Origin: Thermodesulfobacteriales bacterium
Lineage (GTDB): Bacteria > Desulfobacterota > Thermodesulfobacteria > Thermodesulfobacteriales > Thermodesulfatatoraceae
Reading direction: 5' to 3'
Assembly (NCBI GenBank): GCA_026988575.1
Contig: JALSKZ010000077.1
Location: 1 to 32,987, forward strand
Length of the DNA: 32,987 nt
The notes beneath the pieces were generated by a model. The model worked only from the letters and a program-made list of their open reading frames with translations, did no database searches and had not been told where the DNA came from. Position 1 is the stretch's first letter. Every line of letters begins with the position of its first letter. The translations under genes and the position numbers were made by a program. Positions 16,933-23,779 of this stretch are shown piece after piece.

Positions 16933-17020
16933 GGAGGGGTGCCCGAGTGGTCGAAGGGGGCGGCCTTGAAAGCCGCTGAGGGTCTAGTGCCCTCCGGGGG
17001 TTCGAATCCCTCCCCCTCCG
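16933..17020 (+). tRNA. tRNA-Ser (anticodon UGA)
   Basis: The 7-bp acceptor stem GGAGGGG/CCCCTCC and discriminator G17020 are visible. The anticodon loop CTTGAAA between GCGGC and GCCGC gives anticodon TGA, which reads UCA-family serine codons. A long variable arm (GAGGGTCTAGTGCCCTC) and T-loop GGTTCGAATCC mark a type II tRNA. The 3' CCA is not encoded (TGG follows), unlike the next gene. Confidence 0.95.
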
Positions 17021-17077
17021 TGGTGCTTTAAAAACTTGCGTAAAAGGCCATCTTTCGTTAGCCTATATAGCATGGTT

Positions 17078-17169
17078 GGAGGGGTGACCGAGAGGCCGAA
17101 GGTGCTCGCCTGCTAAGCGAGTGTGCCCTTAACCGGGCACCGTGGGTTCGAATCCCACCCCCTCCGCCA
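17078..17169 (+). tRNA. tRNA-Ser (anticodon GCU)
   Basis: The acceptor stem GGAGGGG/CCCCTCC is identical to that of the preceding tRNA-Ser. The anticodon stem CTCGC/GCGAG encloses CTGCTAA, giving anticodon GCT for AGC/AGU codons. It has a long variable arm (TGTGCCCTTAACCGGGCACC) and T-loop GGTTCGAATCC. Discriminator G17166 is followed by an encoded CCA (17167-17169). It lies 57 bp downstream of the first tRNA, probably in the same transcript. Confidence 0.95.
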
Positions 17170-17204
17170 CTTCCTCCCAGGTAATTCCCTTTGGGGGTTA
17201 GACA

Positions 17205-18200
17205 TTGATCCTCGTCCTAGGAGCAGGCAGTTGGGGTACGGCTTTAGCCCATCTTTTAGCACAAAAAGGCCTCTCTGTGGTCCTTATTGCCCGTCGCCAG
17301 GAAGTAAGTGCGGCTATAAATAACCAACATGAAAACCCTTATTATTTGCCCGGTATAAGGCTGTCTTCACGGCTTAAGTCTTCTACATCTTTAGAAGGCC
17401 TATTGCCTAAGGCAAAGGTATTGGTCTTTGCGGTGCCTTCGCATGCCTTAAGAGAGGTCCTCCGTAGCCTAAAAAGACTCCTGACTGAGCCTATACCAGT
17501 GGTCTCCACCATAAAAGGCATTGAAGAGGGATCTTTAGCCACTATGAGTCAGGTAGTAGTAGAAGAATTGGGGGCCCCGTGGCGTCCTATGTATACGGTT
17601 CTTTCTGGACCAAGCTTTGCCAAGGAGGTAGTCCAAGAACGTCCTACAGCAGTGACTGTGGCCGGTTTCGAGGTCCACATAACCAGGCAAATTCAAGATC
17701 TCTTTTATGTGCCTTATTTTCGGGTATATCGCAGTACAGATGTCTTGGGGGTGGAGCTAGCCGGTGCCCTCAAGAACATCATAGCCATTGCGGTGGGCAT
17801 CTGTGACGGTCTTGGTCTTGGTTTTAACGCCCGCGCGGCCTTGATTACCCGGGGGTTGGCTGAGGTATCCCGTCTAGGTGCCTATCTGGGGGCGAATCCC
17901 CTAACTTTTTCCGGCCTTGCTGGTTTAGGTGATCTCGTTTTGACGTGTACAGGACCTTTGTCCCGCAACCGTACGGTAGGGCTCAGACTAGGGCAGGGAG
18001 AAAGTCTTGATAAAATATTGTCCGACATGACACAAGTAGCCGAAGGTGTACGCACTACCGCCTCGGTGAAAAAGCTTGCCGATAAACTTCAGGTGGATAT
18101 GCCTATTACACAGGCCGTCTATCGGGTGCTTTATCAAAGAGAAGATCCCCTCCATATGGCCGAAGAACTCCTCTCTAGGAGCCTTAAGGACGAATTTTGA
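17205..18200 (+). CDS. gpsA: Glycerol-3-phosphate dehydrogenase [NAD(P)+]
   Basis: A 331-residue enzyme that reduces dihydroxyacetone phosphate to sn-glycerol-3-phosphate for phospholipid synthesis. The Rossmann loop GAGSWGTALA is at 6-15, VFAVPSHALR at 74-83, the conserved lysines K104 (STIKGIEEG) and K190 (GALKNIIAIAVGICDGLGLG) are present, as are LSGPSFAKEV and GLAGLGDLVLTCTG. The TTG at 17205 must be the start or near it: an in-frame TAG lies two codons upstream and GGGGGT is at suitable distance. It follows the tRNA-Ser genes by 35 bp. Its last 17 bp overlap the end of sfsA on the other strand. Confidence 0.96.
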   Translation: MILVLGAGSWGTALAHLLAQKGLSVVLIARRQEVSAAINNQHENPYYLPGIRLSSRLKSSTSLEGLLPKAKVLVFAVPSHALREVLRSLKRLLTEPIPVVSTIKGIEEGSLATMSQVVVEELGAPWRPMYTVLSGPSFAKEVVQERPTAVTVAGFEVHITRQIQDLFYVPYFRVYRSTDVLGVELAGALKNIIAIAVGICDGLGLGFNARAALITRGLAEVSRLGAYLGANPLTFSGLAGLGDLVLTCTGPLSRNRTVGLRLGQGESLDKILSDMTQVAEGVRTTASVKKLADKLQVDMPITQAVYRVLYQREDPLHMAEELLSRSLKDEF

Positions 18201-18870
18201 GCCACTGACGATCATAAGAAAACCACATTGTTATTAGTTGGACCCCGCCCTCTAAAGCCTCTTCAAAGATACGGGCAAAACAGGGGTCTATGTCTGCGGC
18301 TGGGGCGAAATATTTGGTATCTGGCCGGAAGATCAAGACCCATAAAAGGGCCCCAAACCCCTGGCGCTTTAAACTAAGGAGTGTTTTCAGGTGTCTGCTC
18401 CCCCTAGTTGTAGGGGCGTCCGGGAAGAGGGCCATTTTCCCCTGAGCCATGGTACAACCTTTTACTTCAACAAATATCTTTTCTCCTTTTTCGGTAAGCA
18501 ATAAGTAGTCGAGACGTCCATTTTCTACCTGGGGTTCGGCAATTATTTCTTTGAGAGGAGCTAGGGGGAAAAGGTTTGGCTTACGGAGTATTTTCTCGGT
18601 AAGGGCTCTATGATAGCCCGAATTTATAAACACCCACTGGTTAGCATGTTTGGCCGCCAAAAGAGACCAACGGGTACGACGTCTAGGGTTGTTAGCCCTT
18701 TTCAAGACTACCCTGGCCCCTGGATACAATAGTTGAGGCAGGCGGCCTGGATCGTGGACGTGGGCCTCCACTTCTTGTCCGTTGGCCAGACGCACTACGG
18801 CCAAAAAGCGGTTGGGGCGACGGAGGAATATGGCTTCTTGCTCAGAAATAACCTTTAAAACAGGTATCAT
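18184..18870 (-). CDS. sfsA: SfsA family protein (sugar fermentation stimulation homolog)
   Basis: A 228-residue SfsA protein. Family marks are RPNRFLAVVRLANGQEVEAHVHDPGRL (an OB-like N-terminal part), the PRRRTRWSLLAA segment, and the nuclease-like C-terminal part with RLDYLLLTEKGEKIFVEVKGCTMAQGKMALFPDAPTTRGSRHL, where the D and the E-V-K resemble PD-(D/E)XK enzymes. Its cellular role is not established: a nuclease-like or DNA-binding function has been suggested. It starts 32 bp after the HEAT-protein stop, so it may be the last gene of the oxygen-defence transcript, and ends within the 3' end of gpsA. Confidence 0.93.
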   Translation of the reverse strand: MIPVLKVISEQEAIFLRRPNRFLAVVRLANGQEVEAHVHDPGRLPQLLYPGARVVLKRANNPRRRTRWSLLAAKHANQWVFINSGYHRALTEKILRKPNLFPLAPLKEIIAEPQVENGRLDYLLLTEKGEKIFVEVKGCTMAQGKMALFPDAPTTRGSRHLKTLLSLKRQGFGALLWVLIFRPDTKYFAPAADIDPCFARIFEEALEGGVQLITMWFSYDRQWLKIRP

Positions 18871-18902
18871 TCTTTTACCTTAATTAGGCGCTGGGCAAAG
18901 TA

Positions 18903-19463
18903 TTACCCCTCTGGGGAGATGCCGAGCCTTTTTAAGGCAAGCGAGGCCAGTTCACGCACTTTTTCGTCGGGAGAAGATAATAATTTTTTAAGATGATCCG
19001 GGGCACCAGCCCGGATTAGATCTTCCTTATACCTTGGTATCAAGCGTAAAAGCCCCTTTAATACTTCATATTGAATAGGACTAAATTCCAAATAATTACC
19101 TTCTTCCCACAAATAGGAGAGAAAAATGGTGAGGTATTCGCGGGCCAAAAGGGGATTTTGGACCATCACTTCGGCCATGGCTTGAGGTACACCCCAACCT
19201 ATTCCGCCTGATTCTTCGTTGAGCATCCACATGAAACGGCGCATGATGATCCGTGCCCCTTCAAGGTCTTGCTCAGCTAGCTCCTTTACTACACGACCTA
19301 TGACGGAGACCGCCTGCTGTTGTATGGATTCGTCTGGATGCAACAGGGCCCCAATAAGGGGGTTTATTACTTGGCGAGGGGGGAGGGAGAGGATCTTTGA
19401 TATTCCCTCCTCTCCCTGGGTTAACCACTCTATTACTTTATTCTTAAGGCTTGTTGTCTGCAT
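18903..19463 (-). CDS. HEAT-repeat protein, DVU0298-like
   Basis: A 186-residue all-helical protein with HEAT-like repeats (for example VINPLIGALLHPDESIQQQAVSVIGRVVKEL, LKKLLSSPDEKVRELASLALKRLG). The centre has a distinctive segment, RRFMWMLNEESGGIGWGVPQAMAE, followed by YLSYLWEEGNYLE-type sequence, which I associate with the DVU0298 family of sulfate reducers and relatives. The function is unknown; a scaffold or adaptor role is likely. It starts 7 bp after the flavodiiron protein gene, so it belongs to the oxygen-defence operon. No signal peptide or membrane segment. Confidence 0.75.
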   Translation of the reverse strand: MQTTSLKNKVIEWLTQGEEGISKILSLPPRQVINPLIGALLHPDESIQQQAVSVIGRVVKELAEQDLEGARIIMRRFMWMLNEESGGIGWGVPQAMAEVMVQNPLLAREYLTIFLSYLWEEGNYLEFSPIQYEVLKGLLRLIPRYKEDLIRAGAPDHLKKLLSSPDEKVRELASLALKRLGISPEG

Positions 19464-19470
19464 AGTCTTC

Positions 19471-20664
19471 TTAGCCTTGTTTTATAGTTTGAGCCAACTT
19501 GCGTCCTAGCTCCGCACATGTTTTGAGGTCTTCATGGGTGGGCACATATTGTACTTTAAGCCCTTCACTTACCACTTCGGCCTTTATATCCTCTAAGAAT
19601 TTTAGGAGATGCTTAACGGCTTCTCCGCTCCATCCGTAAGAACCAAAGGCCACCCCCACTTTTTTACGCGGCCTTAGTCCCTTAACGTAGGTAAGGGTAT
19701 CGGCCATTATGGGGAGCATATGGTTATTAAGCGTGGAAGAACCTACGGCCAGCCCTTTGGCCAACATCACCTCGGTCATGATATCACTACGGTGAACCGT
19801 ATCGGCATTCATGACCTTTACCGGGATCCCTTCGGCTTCTATGCCCGAAGCCACGGCCAGGGCCATCTTTTCGGTGCTCTTCCACATGGTGGCGTAAATC
19901 ACTACTACTCTTTGTTCGGCTTCATAGGCGGACCACCGTTGGTAAGCAGAAATGATGTCCTTTAAGTATTTGCGCCAAATAACGCCGTGGTCTGGGAGGA
20001 TCATGTCTATTTCTAGTCCCTTTTCTTCTATGGTGGCCAAAAGCTTCTGTACCTGGGCAGAGAAAGGCAAGACAATGTTGGCGTAATATTTGGCCGCCTC
20101 TTGCATAAGTTCGCAGTAATCTACCTGGTCGTCAAAGAGCATACTGTTGGCATAGTGTTGGCCAAAGGCATCTTGGGAGATCAGGATCTTTTCCTGTGGC
20201 AGATAAGAGACCATACTATCAGGCCAGTGGATCATGCGTGTTTCTAAAAAGACCACTTCGCGCCGGCCGAGTTTGATCTTTTCGCCATTTTCTACCACGT
20301 GGAGGGGCCAATTTTTGGCCTGGGGAAAGTGGGCCTCTAAGGCCTTCTGGCCCATTTTAGAACAAAACACCTTCTGGGGCTTGACCCGTTCTATTACTTC
20401 GGGTAAGGCGCCGGTGTGGTCCATCTCTACGTGATTGACCACGATATAGTCTATTTTTTCTGGGTCTAGCACGCGCTGTAGATTATGAAACAACTGGCCA
20501 GCAAGGGGTTTCTTTACCGTGTCAAATAGGGTTATCTTATCGTCTAGCAAAAGATAAGCGTTATAAGTAGAACCTCTATTGGTAGAGTAGCCATGAAAGT
20601 CTCTGATGCCCCAGTCAATGGCCCCTACCCAATAAAGATCTTCTCTCACTTTTACAGGTGGCAT
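19471..20664 (-). CDS. Flavodiiron protein (FprA / rubredoxin:oxygen oxidoreductase type)
   Basis: A 397-residue class A flavodiiron protein. The metallo-beta-lactamase-like half (1-250) carries all diiron ligands: H78-x-E80-x-D82-H83, H146 (MIHWPDS), D165 (SQDAFG) and H226 (PDHGVIW). The flavodoxin half (about 252-397) has YATMWKSTEKMA as the phosphate loop, SSTLNNHMLP and FGSYGWSGEAVK for FMN. It reduces O2 to water (or NO to N2O) in the cytoplasm, with electrons from rubredoxin or a similar carrier. No rubredoxin domain is fused and no rubredoxin gene is adjacent. It lies 12 bp after the desulfoferrodoxin gene; GGGAGGA precedes the ATG. Confidence 0.96.
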   Translation of the reverse strand: MPPVKVREDLYWVGAIDWGIRDFHGYSTNRGSTYNAYLLLDDKITLFDTVKKPLAGQLFHNLQRVLDPEKIDYIVVNHVEMDHTGALPEVIERVKPQKVFCSKMGQKALEAHFPQAKNWPLHVVENGEKIKLGRREVVFLETRMIHWPDSMVSYLPQEKILISQDAFGQHYANSMLFDDQVDYCELMQEAAKYYANIVLPFSAQVQKLLATIEEKGLEIDMILPDHGVIWRKYLKDIISAYQRWSAYEAEQRVVVIYATMWKSTEKMALAVASGIEAEGIPVKVMNADTVHRSDIMTEVMLAKGLAVGSSTLNNHMLPIMADTLTYVKGLRPRKKVGVAFGSYGWSGEAVKHLLKFLEDIKAEVVSEGLKVQYVPTHEDLKTCAELGRKLAQTIKQG

Positions 20665-20676
20665 GGTTCTTCCTCC

Positions 20677-21054
20677 CTAAGAATTTTTCCAAAAGCCGTG
20701 TAAGTTACAATAGGCCCGAGCCACAGCACCGTTGCCTTCCGCTTTAAATATGGCTTCAGGGGCCTCCCCTGGATGCAGAAACTGTATATAACTCTTGTCT
20801 CCCACCAAGAGCTCAATCCACTCTATATAGTGTTTTTCTTCCATGGGGTGAGGAGTACTGCCCACCTGGACTTTGTAGCCGTCGGCCAATTTCTCTATAA
20901 CCGGCACGTGTTTTTCTTGGGCAGCATCGGTACTATTCTCTTTAAGGAGCTCCATAGGCTCTTGACAGCATACTAATTCTCCTTTACCGCTGTGCATAAC
21001 CATAACTATGTTGCCGCATTTGTGGCATTTATAGACTTGTAACTTTTCCGTCAT
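20677..21054 (-). CDS. dfx: Desulfoferrodoxin (superoxide reductase, two-iron type)
   Basis: A 125-residue protein with both iron centres. The desulforedoxin-like centre I cysteines are C10, C13, C29 and C30 ([14 protein letters not shown]). The catalytic centre II has H49 (EKHVPV, with E47-K48 that assist catalysis), H69 and H75 (TPHPMEEKH), C116 and H119 (YCNLHG). It reduces superoxide to peroxide without making O2, which suits an anaerobe. It sits between rubrerythrin (42 bp upstream) and the flavodiiron gene (12 bp downstream), forming an operon in which superoxide, peroxide and O2 are all removed. Confidence 0.97.
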   Translation of the reverse strand: MTEKLQVYKCHKCGNIVMVMHSGKGELVCCQEPMELLKENSTDAAQEKHVPVIEKLADGYKVQVGSTPHPMEEKHYIEWIELLVGDKSYIQFLHPGEAPEAIFKAEGNGAVARAYCNLHGFWKNS

Positions 21055-21096
21055 TTTTTTCTCCTTAGACTAGGTATTTGTTTTTTCCTGTTTTTT

Positions 21097-21672
21097 TTAC
21101 CAAACTTCCACGTACAATTCGAAATAGGCCTTAGGGTGGGCACATGCTGGGCATTCTTCAGGGGCCTCGGTGCCTTCATGTACATAACCACAATTACGAC
21201 ACCGCCAGCGCACTTTCTCTTCTCTCTTAAAGACCCGGTCGGCCTCTAAGTTTGCGGCAAAGGCCTTGAAACGGGCTTCGTGGTATTTTTCGGCCACAGC
21301 TATAGATTCAAAGACCCCAGCAATTTGCTCAAAACCCTCTTCCCGGGCAATACGGGCAAATTCAGGATACATCTTTTCGTGTTCGTAGTTTTCTCCACTG
21401 GCGGCGGCCTTTAGGTTTTCCAGGGTGGAACCTATAACTCCAGCGGGGAAGGAAGCCTTAATCTCTACTTCTCCCCCTTCGAGAAATTTAAAGAGACGTT
21501 TGGCATGTTCCTTCTCTTGGTTGGCCGTCTCTTCAAAGATGGCGGCAATTTGGACGTAGCCTTCCTTTTTGGCCTTGGAAGCAAAATAAGAATAGCGATT
21601 TCGGGCCTGAGACTCTCCAGCAAAGGCCGTAAGTAGATTCTTCTCGGTTTGGGTTCCCTTAAGACTTTTCAT
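21097..21672 (-). CDS. rbr: Rubrerythrin
   Basis: A 191-residue peroxidase starting MKSLKGTQTEKNLLTAFAGE. Residues 1-140 are the ferritin-like diiron domain with the EESQ/E-x2-H type ligands (FAGESQARNRY, EETANQEKEHA, YEHEKMYPEFA, AEKYHEARF). The C-terminal rubredoxin-like domain has CRNCGY and CPACAHPKAYFEL. It reduces H2O2 to water. An ATG two codons upstream (21678) is rejected because GGAGG touches it directly, while the same GGAGG lies 6 nt before the ATG at 21672, and the family normally begins MKSLKG. It is the first gene of the oxygen-defence operon, behind a strong promoter with an overlapping palindrome. Confidence 0.97.
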   Translation of the reverse strand: MKSLKGTQTEKNLLTAFAGESQARNRYSYFASKAKKEGYVQIAAIFEETANQEKEHAKRLFKFLEGGEVEIKASFPAGVIGSTLENLKAAASGENYEHEKMYPEFARIAREEGFEQIAGVFESIAVAEKYHEARFKAFAANLEADRVFKREEKVRWRCRNCGYVHEGTEAPEECPACAHPKAYFELYVEVW

Positions 21673-21699
21673 AAGCATCCTCCTGTTTTTTAATTTTTC

Positions 21700-21714
21700 C
21701 CTCTCAAAGAGAGG
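21700..21714 (-). repeat. Small hairpin in the rbr leader
   Basis: CCTCTC (21700-21705) and GAGAGG (21709-21714) pair with a 3-nt loop in the roughly 90-nt leader between the predicted rbr start point and its ATG. It could stabilise the mRNA 5' region or act in attenuation; a T-rich stretch follows it on the minus strand only weakly. Confidence 0.5.
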
Positions 21715-21756
21715 ATTTTATATCTTTTCGGGATTATTTTTGAATCAATTCTTTTT

Positions 21757-21799
21757 TAGAATTTTTCTAAATTCTATAGTCTTCTTAAATATTTGTCAA
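21757..21799 (-). promoter_or_regulatory. rbr promoter with overlapping PerR/Fur-like operator
   Basis: On the minus strand TTGACA (21794-21799) and TAGAAT (21771-21776) are 17 bp apart, a near-consensus promoter. The perfect palindrome TAGAATTTTTCTAAATTCTA (21757-21776) overlaps the -10, and inside it TTAGAATTTTTCTAA (21756-21770) has the 7-1-7 form of a PerR-type box (TTATAATnATTATAA). A repressor bound here would block the promoter, which fits peroxide control of rubrerythrin operons in related bacteria. The regulator is inferred. Confidence 0.65.
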
Positions 21800-21840
21800 G
21801 AAAAAATATTTTTCTTTAGATGATATATGATGATCATATA
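21798..21840 (+). promoter_or_regulatory. Further palindromes in front of the SAM hydroxide adenosyltransferase gene
   Basis: AAGAAAAA/TTTTTCTT (21798-21805 and 21809-21816, 3-nt spacer) and the perfect 17-bp palindrome TATATGATGATCATATA (21824-21840, 8-1-8) lie between the rbr promoter and the plus-strand gene. A weak plus promoter TTGTCA (21793-21798) - 17 bp - TTAGAT (21816-21821) would share its -35 position with the rbr promoter. The 17-bp palindrome has the symmetry of a Fur-family site but not its consensus. Confidence 0.45.
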
Positions 21841-21878
21841 AATTAATCGCCTGATCCAAGGAGGAAGATAAGAAAAAA

Positions 21879-22649
21879 ATGCGAAATTTAGTGGTTCTGC
21901 TAACGGATTTTGGCCTCAAAGACCATTATGTTGGCGTAATGAAGGGCGTAATTTTGAGTATAGCCCCCCAAGCGTGTATTATTGATCTTAGCCACGAAAT
22001 TTCCCCTCAGAATATCATGGAAGGGGCCTATGTTTTGGGCGTTTCTTACCGATATTTTCCGCGGGGCAGTATATTTGTAGGAGTAGTAGATCCTGGGGTG
22101 GGTACAAGCCGTCGGGGGATATGCGTGGAGGCGGGTGGTTATTTTTTTGTAGGACCAGACAACGGTCTTTTTACCTTGATCTATCAGAAGAACAGGTCTT
22201 ATAGGGTCTTTTCTTTACAAGAGAGCCGTTTTTTTCGGTCCAAGGTCAGCAACACCTTTCATGGGCGTGATATTTTTGCCCCGGTGGCGGCCCACTTGGT
22301 ACGCACTAGACAGCCGGACGAGTTTGGTCCGGAAGTGAGAGATCCCGTGATGCTTCCTTGGCTTTGGCCTAAGCATACTGACAAGGGTATAAGGGGCCGA
22401 ATTATCTATGTAGATCGTTTTGGTAACCTCATTACTAATATCTGCGAGAAAGATTTAAAGGGGCGTCGAATAAAAGGGGTCTTGTTTAAAGACCATCTTT
22501 TGCCTTTTTGTAAGACTTATGCAGAACAACACAAAGGGGCTCCTGTCTGTCTCATAGGTAGTGATGGTTATTTGGAAATAGCCGTTTCTCAGGGCAGTGC
22601 TCTGGAAAGGTGGGGGAGGGAGGGCGAAGTCTATGTGCTTTGGGCGTGA
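21879..22649 (+). CDS. SAM hydroxide adenosyltransferase (DUF62 family)
   Basis: A 256-residue protein of the chlorinase/fluorinase-like DUF62 family. Typical features are LLTDFGLKDHYVGVMKGVIL at the N-terminus, IDLSHEISPQNIMEGAYVLG, VGVVDPGVGTSRRGICVE, GPDNGLFT and FHGRDIFAPVAAHL. The known family reaction is hydrolysis of S-adenosylmethionine to adenosine and methionine using water-derived hydroxide instead of a halide. AGGAGG precedes the ATG at 21879. It is divergent from rubrerythrin and overlaps the next methyltransferase gene by 17 bp, so two SAM-using enzymes share a transcript. Its physiological role is unclear in bacteria generally. Confidence 0.93.
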   Translation: MRNLVVLLTDFGLKDHYVGVMKGVILSIAPQACIIDLSHEISPQNIMEGAYVLGVSYRYFPRGSIFVGVVDPGVGTSRRGICVEAGGYFFVGPDNGLFTLIYQKNRSYRVFSLQESRFFRSKVSNTFHGRDIFAPVAAHLVRTRQPDEFGPEVRDPVMLPWLWPKHTDKGIRGRIIYVDRFGNLITNICEKDLKGRRIKGVLFKDHLLPFCKTYAEQHKGAPVCLIGSDGYLEIAVSQGSALERWGREGEVYVLWA

Positions 22650-23367
22650 TCTTACCCGCGACAGTATAGGGGATTTGATTCTTTATCAGCCCCAGAGGGG
22701 TTATCGTTTTTCGTTAGATGCCGTTCTCTTGGCCGGTTTTGTAAGGCTACGTCCAGGGGACCGGGTACTTGAGCTTGGAGCAGGCTGTGGCGTTGTTTCT
22801 CTATTTTTGGCTAGACGCTTCCCCCAGGTCCGTTTCTGGACCTTGGAGATACAGGACCGGCTAACAAGATGTCTCTCCTTAAATATTCGGAAAAATAACT
22901 TAACCCAGAGAGTATTTGGGCTACAGGGCGATCTTTGCTATCTGCCTTTTAAAGAGGGTTGCTTCAGTATTGTGGTCACCAACCCTCCCTTTTATCCCTT
23001 AAATACCGGGCGTCTTTGTCCTGACGAAGAGGAACGATTAGCACGCCACGAGGTAAAGGCCTCCTTAGAGGATGTCTTAGCGGCCTCTAAAAAGGCCCTG
23101 AAGGAAAGGGGGCGATTTTATATCATATATCCGGCTTCTCAGTTAGTGCGTCTGATGGTAGAGGCCAGGAAACAGCGCCTCGAACCCAAAAGACTCCGGT
23201 TGGTTTACTCTTATCCCCAAGATCAAGGGCGGTTGGTACTTCTTGAAGCAATTAAAGGAGGGGGAGCAGAATTACAGGTCCTTCCGCCTCTTTTTATTTA
23301 TGTTTCCCGTGGAGGGCCTTATGCTCCCGAGGTGGAAGCCCTTTTTTCTTCCAAAGGGTCAATCTAA
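22633..23367 (+). CDS. TrmN6-like SAM-dependent methyltransferase
   Basis: The ATG at 22633 gives 244 residues and is preceded by AGGGAGGG; an upstream in-frame start at 22597 would add 12 residues lying wholly within the preceding gene. The opening LTRDSIGDLILYQPQRGYRFSLDAVLLA is typical of the tRNA1Val adenine-37 N6-methyltransferase group. SAM motif I is LELGAGCG (46-53) and the catalytic motif is NPPFY (117-121), the form used for N6-adenine methylation. The substrate is probably tRNA but is not proved by sequence. Its last 74 bp overlap the end of the minus-strand DUF721 gene. Confidence 0.88.
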   Translation: MCFGRDLTRDSIGDLILYQPQRGYRFSLDAVLLAGFVRLRPGDRVLELGAGCGVVSLFLARRFPQVRFWTLEIQDRLTRCLSLNIRKNNLTQRVFGLQGDLCYLPFKEGCFSIVVTNPPFYPLNTGRLCPDEEERLARHEVKASLEDVLAASKKALKERGRFYIIYPASQLVRLMVEARKQRLEPKRLRLVYSYPQDQGRLVLLEAIKGGGAELQVLPPLFIYVSRGGPYAPEVEALFSSKGSI

Positions 23368-23779
23368 GGCGTAAAAAGGCCTGACGTAGTTCGGGATCTT
23401 CAATTACCGAGACTTCTCTTTGGGCCTTTTCTTGCCAAGAAACAGGCACCGGGGTGTTCAGCCAATCTTTTGTTTGGGGAGCGGGAGAAGCAAAGCCCCT
23501 GGCAAGTACCCATCTTATGTGCTGAAAAAGGTCTTCTTGGGCCACCTGATTAAGGCGTTTAAGTAAGAGCCTTTCTTGGAATTTTAGCTGGGTCATCCAT
23601 ACCGAATCGCGCACCTCTATAATAAGTGTCCCTTTAGAAAAGGCCCGGGGTCTGGCTACTTGGGCCACGGCCGGGCCTACGATATCTCCCCATTGGCCAA
23701 GGACTTCGGCCGCTCGGAGCCGTTTTTTCCAACCAGAAAAGCTCCAAAGATTGGTTATAACTTCCCCTAAGGGCTTCAT
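23294..23779 (-). CDS. DUF721 (DciA-like) protein
   Basis: A 161-residue protein. The N-terminal 95 residues match the DUF721 pattern: WKKRLRAAEVLGQWGDIVGPAVAQVARPRAFSKGTLIIEVRDSVWMTQLKFQERLLLKRLNQ. DciA, a member of this family, loads the replicative helicase in bacteria lacking DnaC; whether this one does so is inference. The C-terminal 65 residues are charged and unmatched, and the last 24 codons lie in the overlap with the methyltransferase gene. The ATG overlaps the stop of the phosphomannomutase gene (ATGA), implying coupling. Confidence 0.8.
   Translation of the reverse strand: MKPLGEVITNLWSFSGWKKRLRAAEVLGQWGDIVGPAVAQVARPRAFSKGTLIIEVRDSVWMTQLKFQERLLLKRLNQVAQEDLFQHIRWVLARGFASPAPQTKDWLNTPVPVSWQEKAQREVSVIEDPELRQAFLRLRLTLWKKKGLPPREHKALHGKHK

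Noticed and set aside
21673-21678. Upstream ATG as the rubrerythrin start
   Set aside because: GGAGG touches this ATG directly, while it is 6 nt from the ATG at 21672, which also gives the family's usual N-terminus.
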